Assembly (NCBI GenBank): GCA_963815965.1
Contig: CAWFIT010000001.1
Coordinates: 124,001-188,000 of the forward strand
Reading direction: 5' to 3'
Length of the DNA stretch: 64,000 nt
Origin: DASVFB01 sp963815965
GTDB taxonomy: Bacteria > Actinomycetota > Thermoleophilia > Gaiellales > Gaiellaceae
Shown: one piece after another, positions 42,815 to 53,699 of the stretch
Position numbering within the stretch: position 1 is the first letter of the stretch
Layout of the letters: every line of letters starts with the position of its first letter
Notes under the pieces: model-generated
Seen by the model: only the letters and a program-made list of their open reading frames with translations
Told to the model about the DNA's origin: nothing
Databases searched by the model: none
Program-made: the position numbers and the translations under genes

Positions 42815-43840
42815 TTGGCAAAGCGGAATCTCCTGACTAGATTTGAGTACGTGGAAAAGCTCGCCTTCTACTGCGTGTGCGATCGCGCGCATTTCATCGG
42901 CCTGGTCGCGCTAGTGAACTCCCTGCGCGTGCTAGGCCACGACGAGCGGGTCTACGTCCTGGATTGCGGCCTCGAGCCCTGGCAGCGCGCAGTGCTGGCA
43001 CAGGATCGTGAAGTTGCCGTCATCAACGCCGAGAACTCAAGGCACCCAATGCTCTTGAAAGTGGTGCTACCGCTGGCTTGCCCGGCTCAAATCATGGTCG
43101 TCGTCGACGTGGACGTGATCTTCACCGGGCGGGTCGACACACTCGTCGACACTGCCGCGACTGCAGGTAAACCCATTTTCTTCCCTGATTGTTGGGCAGA
43201 CAGGTTCCAACCGGCTTGGGAACGTCTCGGGTTCGGCCGGCCGATCCCACACCCATACGTCGCCTCAGGGCAGCTTGTGGTGCCCGCCGAATGCAGCCAG
43301 GATTTTCTGACCCTCTGGGCATTAGGACTTGAGCGACTCGCCACCGATCCGACCCTAGGCGGTTCGTCCCTTCCGATGGAGGAGAACCCATTCTTTTTCC
43401 CAGACATGGATGTCCTGAACGCACTGATCGGTCCAGCAATCCCGCTCGACAGCTTCATCCTCGCTGACACCGCGAGCGCGGCCTACCCGCCGTTCGATGG
43501 AGTGCGCATTCTTGACTCGGAGCGCCTACTGGTGGAGTCGGCCGACGGGTCACGACCGATTCTCCTTCACCACTTCATGCATAAGCCGTGGAACCATCTC
43601 ATCGCGCCGAATCCCTACTCACGCCTGATGACCCGACTTCTGGGCGGCGACGACATCGCGCTGCGTACCGCACCCGGGCGAATCCCACATTCGCTTCGGC
43701 TGGGTATCCGCGGAGCGGTTGCTCGCCGCTACGTCGTATCCCGCCTCTGGGTGCGCACGATGCGCGCGGACCTCGACATCAGAGCGAGGCTTGCGCATGT
43801 GCACATGATCGGACGCCGTTCATCGGCCCAGCGCGCGTGA
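42815..43840 (+). CDS. GT8-like nucleotide-sugar transferase
   Basis: 341 residues from TTG 42815, or 329 from GTG 42851, which begins VEKLAFYCVCDRAHFIGLVA, as expected for the fold. IMVVVDVDVIFTGRVDTLVD holds the DxD-type motif. PHPYVASGQLVVPAE and PILLHHFMHKPWNHL (HxxxKPW) match the end of family 8/lipopolysaccharide galactosyl-type enzymes. The base composition is a little less GC-rich than its neighbours. It is preceded by a 250-bp region with candidate operator 5. Confidence 0.75.
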   Translation: MAKRNLLTRFEYVEKLAFYCVCDRAHFIGLVALVNSLRVLGHDERVYVLDCGLEPWQRAVLAQDREVAVINAENSRHPMLLKVVLPLACPAQIMVVVDVDVIFTGRVDTLVDTAATAGKPIFFPDCWADRFQPAWERLGFGRPIPHPYVASGQLVVPAECSQDFLTLWALGLERLATDPTLGGSSLPMEENPFFFPDMDVLNALIGPAIPLDSFILADTASAAYPPFDGVRILDSERLLVESADGSRPILLHHFMHKPWNHLIAPNPYSRLMTRLLGGDDIALRTAPGRIPHSLRLGIRGAVARRYVVSRLWVRTMRADLDIRARLAHVHMIGRRSSAQRA

Positions 43841-44178
43841 GAGTTGGTTGTTGGTTGATCCGGCGGATGCTTCCAGGCTCTGGTGTCGCGGGGTTCGTGC
43901 TGTAGTGGTGGCACCAGTTCTCAACGGCAAGTTGGTTCGCGATCTTTCCCACTTCACTTGCTGTCCATCGGTCTCGACCAGCGCCCGTGCTGGGATAGAT
44001 CGTCACACGGTGTCCGAGCTGTAGCCTCCGAACGAAGAGCGCGAGACCGCCAGCGGTCCCGCCCGGGCACCGGAAGCGGCTTGGAACAGGCGGGGGCTTG
44101 CAATGCTGCTGCAGCCCGAACCAGCGAGGATTGTTCTGCAGCCGCCCCAAAAGTTGGAGTCCGCGACCCGAGGACGAG
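43841..44178. other. Intergenic stretch before the flippase gene
   Basis: 338 bp without a convincing gene. A minus-strand frame of 123 codons (43779-44150) overlaps the end of the previous gene; part of it (EVGKIANQLAVENWCHHYST) looks protein-like but matches nothing I know. No terminator or palindrome of the island type was seen. Confidence 0.4.
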
Positions 44179-45720
44179 ATGAGCGACCTCGAAGCCGAAG
44201 CCTCACCCGAAGCCTCACACGGATCCGACGTATTCGGCCTGCCTCGCTCGGAGGTTCGCCGCCGCTCCCTCGCCGGCGTCTTCTACCTGACCGCGTCGAG
44301 CTTCGCGAACCTGCTGATCGGGTTCTTCGCCAGTCTTGTGCTGGCACGTATGTTGACGCCGAGCGACTTCGGCGTCGTCGCGATCGGGTCGACAGCGACT
44401 TTGATCGGCGGTGCCTTGGCCGACGGCGGACTCGGTGCCGGAATGATTCGACGTCCGCAGCCTCCAACGCGGTCGGAACTGCGTACGCTCAACGGAATCC
44501 AGCTTGCGCTGGCACTCGCGTTCTGCCTTCCTGCGGCGGTCATCGCACTCGGCTTCGGTCGCACGGGAGCTGTAACAGCGATCATGATCGTCTCGATTCC
44601 GATCACGATGCTCCAGACGCCTGGCCGCATCATGCTCTACAGAGACATGAGGTACGACCGCCAGCTGGCGATCGACTTCAGCGCTCAAACGAGCTTCCAG
44701 ATCTTCTCGCGTGGTCACTGTTGTCCTTGGAGCCGGTGTTTGGGGGCTTGCCACCGGATCGATAGTCAAGGCCGTCGTGGGGACGCTATTGACAGCTGCG
44801 CTCAGCATCGGCTTCAATGCGCCCTCGCTGCGCGGCTGGCGGGGGTACGGAGGGCTGGTTCGATTCGGGTTGAGCTACCAGGCGAGCTGGTTTACGTGGG
44901 TCGCGCGTGAGCAATGCTCTCAATATCGTCATTGCTGTTGTGGCGGGCGTAGCCTCACTCGGAATCTGGACATTCACCAACCGAATCTTTCAGCTGCCGT
45001 CGATTGCGTTCAGCTCGCTGTTCACCGTGGGCTTTCCCGCGATGTCGAATCTGCTGGCTCGGGGCGAAGATCTTGCGCCGGTCATTCTGCGCACGGTCCG
45101 CCGAGCTGCGATTGTCGCGATCTTCATCTTTCCGGCATTCGCCGCGGCCAGCCCCCAGCTCATCCCGGTCGTATTCGGGGAGCAGTGGCGGGACGCGGCC
45201 GACATCATGCCGTTCATCTGCCTCTCGACGCTCATCCTAGGCTCGATCGCCGTCGCCTCGACAAGCTACCTCAGCGCTGTCGGCCGACCGGGCATCGTCG
45301 CCTGGGCATCGGCTTCCCTTGGGGTGGTCTGGATTGGGATAACGGCGCCGCTCCTGCCCGTCATCGGAGTGACCGCGATCGGCGTCGGGAATCTTGCCGG
45401 TGCTTTGGTGGAAGCGTTGATTCTCAGCCTCGCGACACGGCGGGCGACCAAGGTCGCTCCCTACCGACCGCTTCTGCGCCCGCTTGCCGTGGCGCTCGTC
45501 GCGGGCAGCGGCGGGCTGGTTGCTCTGCACGAGCGGTCCGAGCGGGCTCTGGATCGCGCTCGCGGCGGGCGCGCTCACGCTTGCGCTCAGCTTCGTCGGG
45601 CCTCTGGCTGGTGTGCCGCGAGGATCTGAAGGACACGATTCGTCTCGCCGCTGGCACGATTCGCAGCGCAGTTCCTCGACTGCGCAGAACATCCGCCGAG
45701 GGTCGCCTGAGCCTCTCGCC
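44179..45720 (+). CDS. Wzx-like polysaccharide flippase (several frame breaks)
   Basis: Restored, about 510 residues with around 12 membrane segments. SLAGVFYLTASSFANLLIGF, ASLVLARMLTPSDFGVVAIG (family signature) and GALADGGLGAGMIRRPQPPT are in the first frame. After about 44708: VVTVVLGAGVWGLATGSIVK. After about 44920: ALNIVIAVVAGVASLGIWTF and VFGEQWRDAADIMPF. Near 45530 the frame changes again (GLWIALAAGALTLALSFVG). The exact stop is uncertain. It should flip the lipid-linked repeat unit across the membrane. ATG 44179. Confidence 0.78.
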
Positions 45721-45795
45721 GTCGCACCTCGAGGTTGGCGACATACTGGACACGGCAGGCGCCGTGGAAGCCGGCGACCGAAATGCGGCGACGAC

Positions 45796-48700
45796 TCACT
45801 GGCCAGCGGCGCGGAAGGCGACGAGTTGCATCACCCAGGTCGCTGGGCTTGGGCGGCGGTGGCGCTGTAGCTGCCGGTGCCCGCCACGACACGATCTTCG
45901 AGGATGTCTGCGTCAGGTGTGGTGATGATGCGGGTCGTGTAGCCGCTTCCGGCGCCCGTGAAGGCACCCGTCGTCGTGCCGGCGCCGACGATCAGATCCG
46001 TCGGCGCCGTCGTCGTGGCGGCGCCGCTGTCGGGCTGGGCGTTGTTGCCGCCGCCCGAGGAGGTGACGTCGAGCGGGTTGGCCTGGTCGAGGCCCGAGTA
46101 CTCCGCGACGCGTACGTCGACGTACGGGCGTGGCAGCGTTGAAGCCGACCGTGACCGTGTTGGCGCCGGCGGCGATGTTCTTGGCGTAGTAGATCGCCTG
46201 GCTGATCACCGCCGCTCCGGGTCGTCGGCGCGGCGAGCTGGTAGGTGTTCCCGCGGCTGTCGGTGACCGAGGTGATGTTGGAGGTGGCGTTGTTCCAGCC
46301 GATCGCGACGACGTTCAGGTTGCCGGCGGTCTGGGCCTGGCCGAAGGCGGTCGCGACCGTCGTCTGGGACGTCTGGGGCGTCGAGCTGGCCACCTGGACG
46401 AAGGCCGGCGTCGCCGGGGCGGAGACGGCGCTGTAGGTCGCGGTGTAGCTGCTGGTCGGTGGCAGGCACGACGAGTGTGTGCTGCTGCGCTCCGCCGTCC
46501 GACCACGACGAGAACGCGTAGTTCGTCGTTCCCGAGCTCTGGTTGCGAGCCTCGATCGTGTGGTTGAAGCCGACGAGCGTGTCGTAGACGAACGGGGTCA
46601 CCTTGGCGATGCCGTCGAGGTAGAGCGTGAGCCCGGGCGGGACGGTGGCGAATGTGAGGTTGACCTTCTGCGGCCAGATGATCACCGACGTGGTCGACGT
46701 CAGACCGTCCGAGTCCGTCACGGTCAGCGCCACCCGGTAACGGGTGTTGCCGCTGAAGTCGTGACCGGCCGTCGGAATCGTGAACGTCCCGCTCTTCACG
46801 CCGGTTTGCGGGATGCCCGGGTGCACGTGACCCTCGTGCAGGAAGTCGATGTTCCAGGTGTAGGCGCTCGCCGGCAGCGTGCCGTCTTCCTGGTCGGTTG
46901 CGGCTCCGCTGAACGAGATCACGTCGCCCGCCTTGAACGTGATTCCATCCTGTGGAGAGAGGATCGTCGGCGTCGGCGGATTGCCTGCCCTGATGACGAT
47001 CGGCGTCGAGATGGTCGTGTTGGCGCCGTCCGAGACGGACAGCCGCGCCGTGTATTGCCCGGCTTGCGTGTAGGTGTGGCTCGGGTTCGCCGCGGTCGAG
47101 GTGCTGCCGTCGCCAAACGTCCACGAGTAGGTGAGCGGCTGCCCTTCGGGATCGGACGAGCCCGCGCTCGAGAAGTTCACCGTCAGCGGCGCCGCTCCTG
47201 ATGTGGTGTTCGACGAGACCACTGCTATCGGAGCCTGGTTGCTCTGCAAGTACCGGATCCGCCGGATCTTGCTCACGCCGAACGTGCCGCTGATGTCGGA
47301 GTAGCCGAGATCGAGGTAGTAGAGCGCGCCGTCGGGGCCTTCGGTCAGGTAGACGATGTCGCCGTAGGGCCCGTCGACGGATCCGTCGAGCGGCTCGAAG
47401 TTGAAGACGCCTTTCACCTTGCCGTTCGAGTCGAAGGTCAGGAACTTGATCCAGTTCTGGGTGTAATCGGCGAAGAAGTAGGCGCCTTCGTACGAGCCCG
47501 GGAACTGGCTGCCGTGGTAGACGAACCCACCGGTGATGGCGGCGTCGCGCCCGTTGTGCGCATAGGAGTAGATCCCATTGGTGTACGGCGCAACGCAGTT
47601 CGACTCGCAGTTCGGCCAGCCGTAGTTGGCGCCGGCGGCGCCGAGGTCGACCTCCTCCGTGGCGGTCGAGTAGTCGTTGCCGCCGACGTCGCCGACGAAG
47701 AGCCTGCCGGTCGGGGCGTCGTAATAGGCCCGGTAGGGGTTGCGAAGCCCGAGCGCCCAGATCGAGTCGACGTGCGGGCCCGATCCGTCGTAGAACGGGT
47801 TGTCGGTCGGAATCGTCCCGTCTTTGTTGATCCGGTGGATCTTCCCACGCGGGCTGCTCAGCGACTGCGCGGCGCTGGCGTCGAAGTGCTCGCCGGTCGT
47901 GAAGTAGAGCTTGCCGTCGTTCCCGAAATTGATCGCGCCGCCGTGGTGCTCGGCGTTCGCATCCTGCGGGTCTTGATAGAGCACCTGCTCGCTGCCAGCC
48001 GATCGTCCCGGTAAGGGAAGCGTTGGCCGTGAAGCGCGAGAGGCGGTCGCGGTTCGGGCTGCCCAGCGTGTAGAAGACGTAGTAGTAGTGGTTGGTCGTG
48101 AAGTCGGGATCGAGGGCGATGTCGTAGATCCCCTGCTGCACGCCCGCGGAGCCGATGTTCGTCAGCTGAAGGAACGGAGTCGGATCCGGTTGGGTGTAAG
48201 GAGGCGGCAAGACCTTGATCGTCCCTGCCAGCTCGACGACGAGCATGCGACCGTCGGGGAGGAACTTGATCGCGGTCGGCAGCGTGAAACCGGTCGCCAG
48301 CACCTCGTTCTGGAAATGGCTCGCGTTCGCGACGTTGACGGTCACCGGAGACGACGTCGTCAGATTGCCGGCCGCGTCGCGCGCCCGCGCCGTAAGCGTA
48401 TGCGCGCCGTTCGAGACGGCGCGCGTGTCCCAGGCGAGTCCGTAGGGCGAGTCCGGATCTTCGGGGCCGTTCGCCACGCCGTCCACGAAGAACTGCACTC
48501 CGGCCACCCCGACGTCGTCGCTCGCGTCTGCGACGACGTTCACGATGTCGCTGACCTGCGCGCCGGCTGAGGGCGAGCTGATCGAGACGGTGGGCGGTAC
48601 CGGGTCCTGCACCTGGGGCAGCACCGGGGTCACCATGTCCGTCTGGATCTGGCTGCCGGAGAGGGCGACGTTGTAGATGCGGACCTCGTCGATCAGACCC

Positions 48701-50871
48701 TTGAAGTACTGGCCGTAGAGCGGATCGCCGCCGATCGCCAGCGGGCTGGCTGCGGTGGCGAGGTTGGCCGTCGCGGCGACGGTCGAGACCTGGGTGCCGT
48801 TCACATAGAGCCGGACCGTGGCCTTGTCGTAGGTGACGGCGAGGTGTGTCCAGGTGTTCGGCGCGAGTGCGGAGGTGCCGTAGGTGGTGCCGATCGTGCC
48901 TCCCCCGGCGGGCACACCGCCTTGAGTCGAGGTGGCCTCGAGGTAGTAGTTGTCGTCGCCCTTGTAGATGACGTCTCGCCAGGCGCTGTTGACGGCGGTC
49001 GGGTCGACCCAGGCCTCGAGCGTCATGGCTGTCGTGAGGCGGAGCGAGGCCGCGTCGGCAACGGTCACCAGGGAGCTCGCGCCGTTGAAGTCGAGCGCCG
49101 GGCCGTACCGGCCCGTTGACACCCGGGTCGTACCGGCCGCCGTTCCGGTGTTGCCGTTCCCCGACGCGTCCACGACGGTCGTACCGGACACCTCGTCGAA
49201 CGCGAACGCCGCGACGGGGGTCGGCGCCGAGGCGCCGGGGGTGGCCGCAGTGGCGGTGTTCGAGTAGGGGCCGAGGTTCGGAACGGCGTCTGCGGCACGA
49301 ACGCGGTAGCTGTAGCTGGTACCGGGCGCGACGCTCGTGTCGCTGTACGTCGTGCCTGTCCCGGTCGTCGTCGCGATCTGCGCGAAGCTCGAGCAACCGG
49401 CTCCCTGGCAGCGCTCGATCCAGTAGCCGGCCACGGCAACGTTGTCGGTCGCCGCACCCCAGCTCAGATCGATCCGCCCGCTGTTGATCGCCGACGCCGT
49501 CAACGTCCCCGGCGCCGACGGCGCCACCGTGTCAGCCGCGCCGGGCGTGACCGCCGTCGAGGTATTCGAGTACAAGCCGAGGTTCGGAACCGCGTCGGCC
49601 GCCCGCACGCGGTAGCTGTAGCTCGTGCTCGCAGCCGCGGTCGTATCGCTGTACGTGGTGCCGGTGCCGGGCGGCGCCGCAATCTGCGCGAAGCTCGAAC
49701 AACCCGCGCCCGTACAACGCTCGATCCGATACCCGGCCACGGCAACGTTGTCGGTCGCCGCACCCCAGCTCAGATCGATCCGCCCGCTGTTGATCGCCGA
49801 CGCCGTCAACGTCCCCGGCGCCGACGGCGCCACCGTGTCAGCCGCGCCGGGCGTGACCGCCGTCGAGGTATTCGAGTACAAGCCGAGGTTCGGAACCGCG
49901 TCGGCCGCCCGCACGCGGTAGCTGTAGCTCGTGCTCGCAGCCGCGGTCGTATCGCTGTACGTGGTGCCGGTGCCGGGCGGCGCCGCAATCTGCGCGAAGC
50001 TCGAACAACCGGCGCCCGTACAACGCTCGATCCGATACCCGGCCACGGCAACGTTGTCGGTCGCCGCACCCCAGCTCAGATCGATCCGCCCGCTGTTGAT
50101 CGCCGACGCCGTCAACGTCCCCGGCGCCGACGGCGCCACCGTGTCAGGCACCGCGGCGACCGGTGTTGCCATGTCGGTCTGGATCTGCGCGGAGGTAAGG
50201 GCGACGTTGTAGACGCGGACGTCATCGATCATCCCTTGGAAGTACTGGCCGTAGATCGGGTCGCTGCCGATCGTAAGGGGGTTGGTCGAGGTGGTCAGAT
50301 TCCCCGTCTTGGCAAGACTCGAGACCTGCGCACCATTGACGTAGAGGCGGATCGTCGCGCCGTCATAGGTCACTGCCAAGTGCGTCCAGGTACTTGCGGG
50401 CAGTCTGGCGGTGCCGAACACCTCGCCGGAGCTTCCGGCCATGATCCCGCCTCCTGCCGGCCGGTTGTTGGGGCTCGAGCTCGCGGAGAGGTAGTAGTTG
50501 TCGTCGCCCTTGTAGACGAGGTCACGCCAGCCGGTCTTGTTCCCGGATCTGCTGACCCAGGCCTCGAGCGTCATCGAGCCGGTCAAATGAAGGGAGGCCG
50601 CGTCGGCAATCGTCACCCGGGAGCTCGTGCCGTTGAAGCTGAGCGCCTTGCCGTACTTGCCCGTCGCCGCCCAGGTCGTGTTCGCCGTCGTCCCATTGTT
50701 GCCACTCCCGGACGCATCGACGATGCTCGAGCCGGTCCCCTCGTCAAACGCGAACGCCGCGACGAGCCCCGGCGTTGCCGAACCGCCCGTAGGCGGAAAG
50801 ACGAAGCAGGCGACGAACGCGGCGACGGCGAGCATCCGCACTACTGCACGCGTTGCCCGAGCCGATCTCAC
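45796..50871 (-). CDS. Giant secreted LamG-FN3-sugar dehydrogenase-like-PKD protein (several frame breaks)
   Basis: Restored, about 1,690 residues from GTG 50871 (GGAGGG upstream). A signal peptide (MLAVAAFVACFVFPPTGGSA) is followed by LamG 1 (50.77-50.17 kb), three FN3 modules, LamG 2 (49.2-48.6 kb) and an Ig-like module. Next is a six-bladed propeller of the PQQ-dependent glucose/sorbosone dehydrogenase type (TGFTLPTAIKFLPDGRMLVV; HHGGAINFGNDGKLYFTTGE; GLRNPYRAYYD). A PKD domain (LTYSWTFGDGSTSTAANPSH) and further beta-sandwich domains end in WVMQLVAFRAAGQ. Breaks lie near 48.0, 46.45, 46.2, 46.1 and 45.85 kb. It is a large matrix protein that may bind and oxidise sugars. Confidence 0.75.
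49440..50150 (-). repeat. Tandem 306-bp FN3-encoding repeats
   Basis: Unit period is 306 bp (CAACGTCCCCGGCGCCGACG recurs at 49501, 49807 and 50113). Units at about 49500-49805 and 49806-50111 differ at about one base. A third, more diverged FN3 unit lies at about 49200-49500. Near identity indicates very recent duplication or gene conversion within the gene. Confidence 0.85.
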
Positions 50872-51074
50872 CGTGATGGAGCCCTCCTCGAAACGTTTAT
50901 CGTCCGCACATTGCTTCCCCGAGCAACCCTGGCAGCGAACCCGACGCGAGTCAAAGCCCGAGAGACATACCCCCCTTTCGACCAGTGCAGGAAACGGCGC
51001 TCGAGCGCTCCCAGCCTTCAGCGTGCTCGCCGGCCCACGCTCCAGGCACCGCCCCGCGGCGGGCCGCGTCTTGC

Positions 51075-52523
51075 TTATCGCGCGGTTAGCACCAGCACCC
51101 AGTCTCGGTCTCCGTCGCCGTTGTTGCCGGGAGTCGGGAACCGGACCTTTGCCGCTTTCGCGAACGGGGAGCCGGGCACCGGGCCGTACGTCCCTGTCGT
51201 CGGATCGAACCACTGCGCAATGACCGGTCGGGCCAGTCGGCCCGTGTCGACCGTGACAGTGCCGCCGGTCGGGAGATAGGACATGGCCAGCTTCCCATCG
51301 CGAGTGGCGGCCGTGGTCACGTAATCACTCGAGCCGACGTTGCCGCCCGAGGTGAACTTTCCGTAGCCGGCAGTGACGATCCTGTGTCTCTGATCCGGGA
51401 CGAGCCGGAACCATTGCCGTCCCCCGAACAGCTTCGCCAGGTAGCCGACCTGAACGCTGCCGGGTGTATCGAGATGATCCTTCCAGCCGTCAGCGAACGG
51501 CCACGTGTAGTGGTTCCCGTAGAACTGGCCGGTGGCTCCGCTCAGGATGCTCCAGTACTCCTGCCGGCGCAGGATCTGCGGAGTTCCCTGCGAGATCGAG
51601 GAACTGTTCTTCTCGAACTCGTAGCCCGCCTCGGCCATGAAGACCGGCATCGGCCGGGAGCGGTTGTACTCCTTGAGAACCTCCGCGTAGGTCGGAGAGT
51701 AGGTGTACGCGGCGTCGAGGTCGATCAGCGGGCGCCACCGGGCGTCGTCGAGCGACGAGCTGACGAGATAGTCGAGCTGGACGGTCTGCATGTGTGCGTG
51801 GTCGACCGAGGCGATGCCCTGGGCGACGGCGAGCGCGACGGCGTCATCCGATGAATTGCGCCAAGTCTGGAAGTCGTTACCGCTCCACCAGACGATGTTC
51901 CTGAAGCTCTTGTACCTCCGACCGAGGAAGCGGCCGTATGCTCGGTCCTTCGCGACCCCGTTGGCCCGCATTACGCCAAGCCAGCCCCCGGTCTCGATGG
52001 GGTCGAGGAAGACCACGATCCCCGCCTTCGCGGCGAGCCGGATCATCGCGTCGGCGCGCGCGAAGTACGCGGGATTCGGAGTCGACAGGTCGCCCGGAGT
52101 CGTGAACGGCTTGATGCCGTCGAACGTCGTGCCGTCGCCCCGGCAGCCCGTGTACGACGCGCACAGCAGATCCACCAGGAGGGAGTTGAACCCCGCGGCG
52201 CGGCGGTTGGCGATGAACGCGGCAGCGTCCGGCAGGCTCAGGTTTCCGATCATGGCCTGCGGCGAGTCCCCGACGATCATGAACGGCGCGTTACGCTGAT
52301 CGACGAGATAGCGCCGGCTGCGGGAGACCTTGAGGGGGTAGACGAAGCCCCGGCCGGCCCACGTGCTCCCGTTCCTTGCCGCCGACGTCGCCGCGCGCGA
52401 TGCATGCGTCACCGGCGAGCCCGAGAGCACAACGAGCGCCGTCAGGCACACGGCCGAAAACGCGACGCTCCAGCGTCCCACGGACGCCGGTCGATTTGCG
52501 CCGATGAGCCTTTTTGAGTCCAT
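51075..52523 (-). CDS. Secreted glycoside hydrolase, DUF4038/apiosidase-like
   Basis: 482 residues from ATG 52523. After a signal peptide (SAVCLTALVVLSGSPVTHAS), a (beta/alpha)8 barrel starts with RRYLVDQRNAPFMIVGDSPQ, then SLLVDLLCASYTGC, GIVVFLDPIETGGW, IVWWSGNDFQTW and PVFMAEAGYEFEKN (likely catalytic Glu). A C-terminal beta domain (MSYLPTGGTVTVDTGRLARP, WFDPTTGTYGPV) matches the collagen-binding-like domain usual in this family (GH140-like). It would trim or remodel polysaccharide outside the cell. It lies 200 bp downstream of the giant protein gene, same strand. Confidence 0.82.
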   Translation of the reverse strand: MDSKRLIGANRPASVGRWSVAFSAVCLTALVVLSGSPVTHASRAATSAARNGSTWAGRGFVYPLKVSRSRRYLVDQRNAPFMIVGDSPQAMIGNLSLPDAAAFIANRRAAGFNSLLVDLLCASYTGCRGDGTTFDGIKPFTTPGDLSTPNPAYFARADAMIRLAAKAGIVVFLDPIETGGWLGVMRANGVAKDRAYGRFLGRRYKSFRNIVWWSGNDFQTWRNSSDDAVALAVAQGIASVDHAHMQTVQLDYLVSSSLDDARWRPLIDLDAAYTYSPTYAEVLKEYNRSRPMPVFMAEAGYEFEKNSSSISQGTPQILRRQEYWSILSGATGQFYGNHYTWPFADGWKDHLDTPGSVQVGYLAKLFGGRQWFRLVPDQRHRIVTAGYGKFTSGGNVGSSDYVTTAATRDGKLAMSYLPTGGTVTVDTGRLARPVIAQWFDPTTGTYGPVPGSPFAKAAKVRFPTPGNNGDGDRDWVLVLTAR

Positions 52524-52601
52524 CGCGGCTTGTACGCTGACGCCGCGGACCGGCGTCGTCAATGACGGCGTGCCAGGACCCCCCAAACAGCCAGCACCGA
52601 G

Positions 52602-53639
52602 TTACGAGGCGACCGGCAGCTGCCAGCGCAGCTCGCCGTCGAGCTTCCCGGCGTCCCGCAGCGAGAGCAATCGGCGGATCCGCACGTAGCGGTCACCGTC
52701 GAAGTCCTCCCACCTGAGGTCTACCGTCCGGTAGGCGTCGACGAGCTCGCGCGCCCCTCGCTCCGCATCCCAGTCGAACACGAGGTCGGGGAAGGCGCGG
52801 GCCAGCTTCGAGAAGTCCACGCGGTAGGAGCGCTGGTCGGCGGAGGAGCCGTCGGCGATCTCGATCGCGCAGCCCGTGACTGTCGCCAGGATCTCCGCGA
52901 GTCGGCGAACGCGGTAGTTCTGCGCGTCGGTCCCGATGTTGAACGCCTCACCCCGGATCCGATCCTCGGGCGCCTCGAGCAGCGTCAGCGCCGCCTTCGC
53001 AATGTCCCGGACGTGCACGAGGGGCCGCCACGCGGTGCCGTCGCTCAGGAGCCGGATGCGCCCCGTCGTGTGCGCCCAGGCCGCGAGGTTGTTGAGCACG
53101 ATGTCGAGCCTGAGCCGGGGGGACGCGCCGAAGGCCGTTCCGTTGCGCATCGATACCGGGGCGAAGTCCGGCGCCGCGAGCTCGAAGAGCCCTTCCTCGG
53201 CCCCCACCTTCGACTCGGCGTACGCGGTCAGCGGTCGCAGCGGAGCCGATTCGTCGAGCGCATCGTCCGTCCCGGACGCGCCGTACATCGAGCACGAGGA
53301 GGCGAACACGAACCGCCGCACTCCCGCCTCGCGCGCGGCCCTCGCGAGCCGGAGCGTCCCGTCGCAGTTGACGTTCCGTGTCATCCCCGGATCGAGGTCT
53401 CCGAGCGGATCGTTCGACAGGGCAGCCAGGTGGACGATCGCGTCGAGGCCGGCCAGGTCGGACGGTACGACGTCGCGGACATCCGCGACGCGGCCCGGGA
53501 TCGCTTCCGGCTCGGCGCCGAAGTCGCAGCCCTGGAAGAGCTCGGTGTCGAGGCCGACGACATCGTGCCCGGACGCGGCGAGGAACGGCGCGAGCACCGA
53601 TCCGATGTAACCGGCGTGACCTGTGACGAGAACTCTCAT
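52602..53639 (-). CDS. NAD-dependent nucleotide-sugar epimerase/dehydratase
   Basis: 345 residues from ATG 53639. MRVLVTGHAGYIGSVLAPFL carries GxxGxxG, followed by DAIVHLAALSNDP, RFVFASSCSMYGASG (Ser of the catalytic triad), YAESKVGAEE (YxxxK) and RPLVHVRDIAKAALTLL. It is an extended SDR that acts on UDP-, dTDP- or CDP-sugars as a 4-epimerase, 4,6-dehydratase or 4-reductase; the subtype cannot be fixed from motifs. A 60-bp gap separates it from the divergent DUF4910 gene. Confidence 0.87.
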   Translation of the reverse strand: MRVLVTGHAGYIGSVLAPFLAASGHDVVGLDTELFQGCDFGAEPEAIPGRVADVRDVVPSDLAGLDAIVHLAALSNDPLGDLDPGMTRNVNCDGTLRLARAAREAGVRRFVFASSCSMYGASGTDDALDESAPLRPLTAYAESKVGAEEGLFELAAPDFAPVSMRNGTAFGASPRLRLDIVLNNLAAWAHTTGRIRLLSDGTAWRPLVHVRDIAKAALTLLEAPEDRIRGEAFNIGTDAQNYRVRRLAEILATVTGCAIEIADGSSADQRSYRVDFSKLARAFPDLVFDWDAERGARELVDAYRTVDLRWEDFDGDRYVRIRRLLSLRDAGKLDGELRWQLPVAS

Positions 53640-53699
53640 GTCTCCGCGAACCGTAGGACGATCGGGGCAAACATTCAACGCGACTATCGTGCGGGCTCG

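Noticed and set aside
50872..51213. N-terminal extension of the giant LamG protein up to 51213
   Set aside because: The extension is basic and low-quality, whereas a signal peptide and ribosome site begin at GTG 50871.
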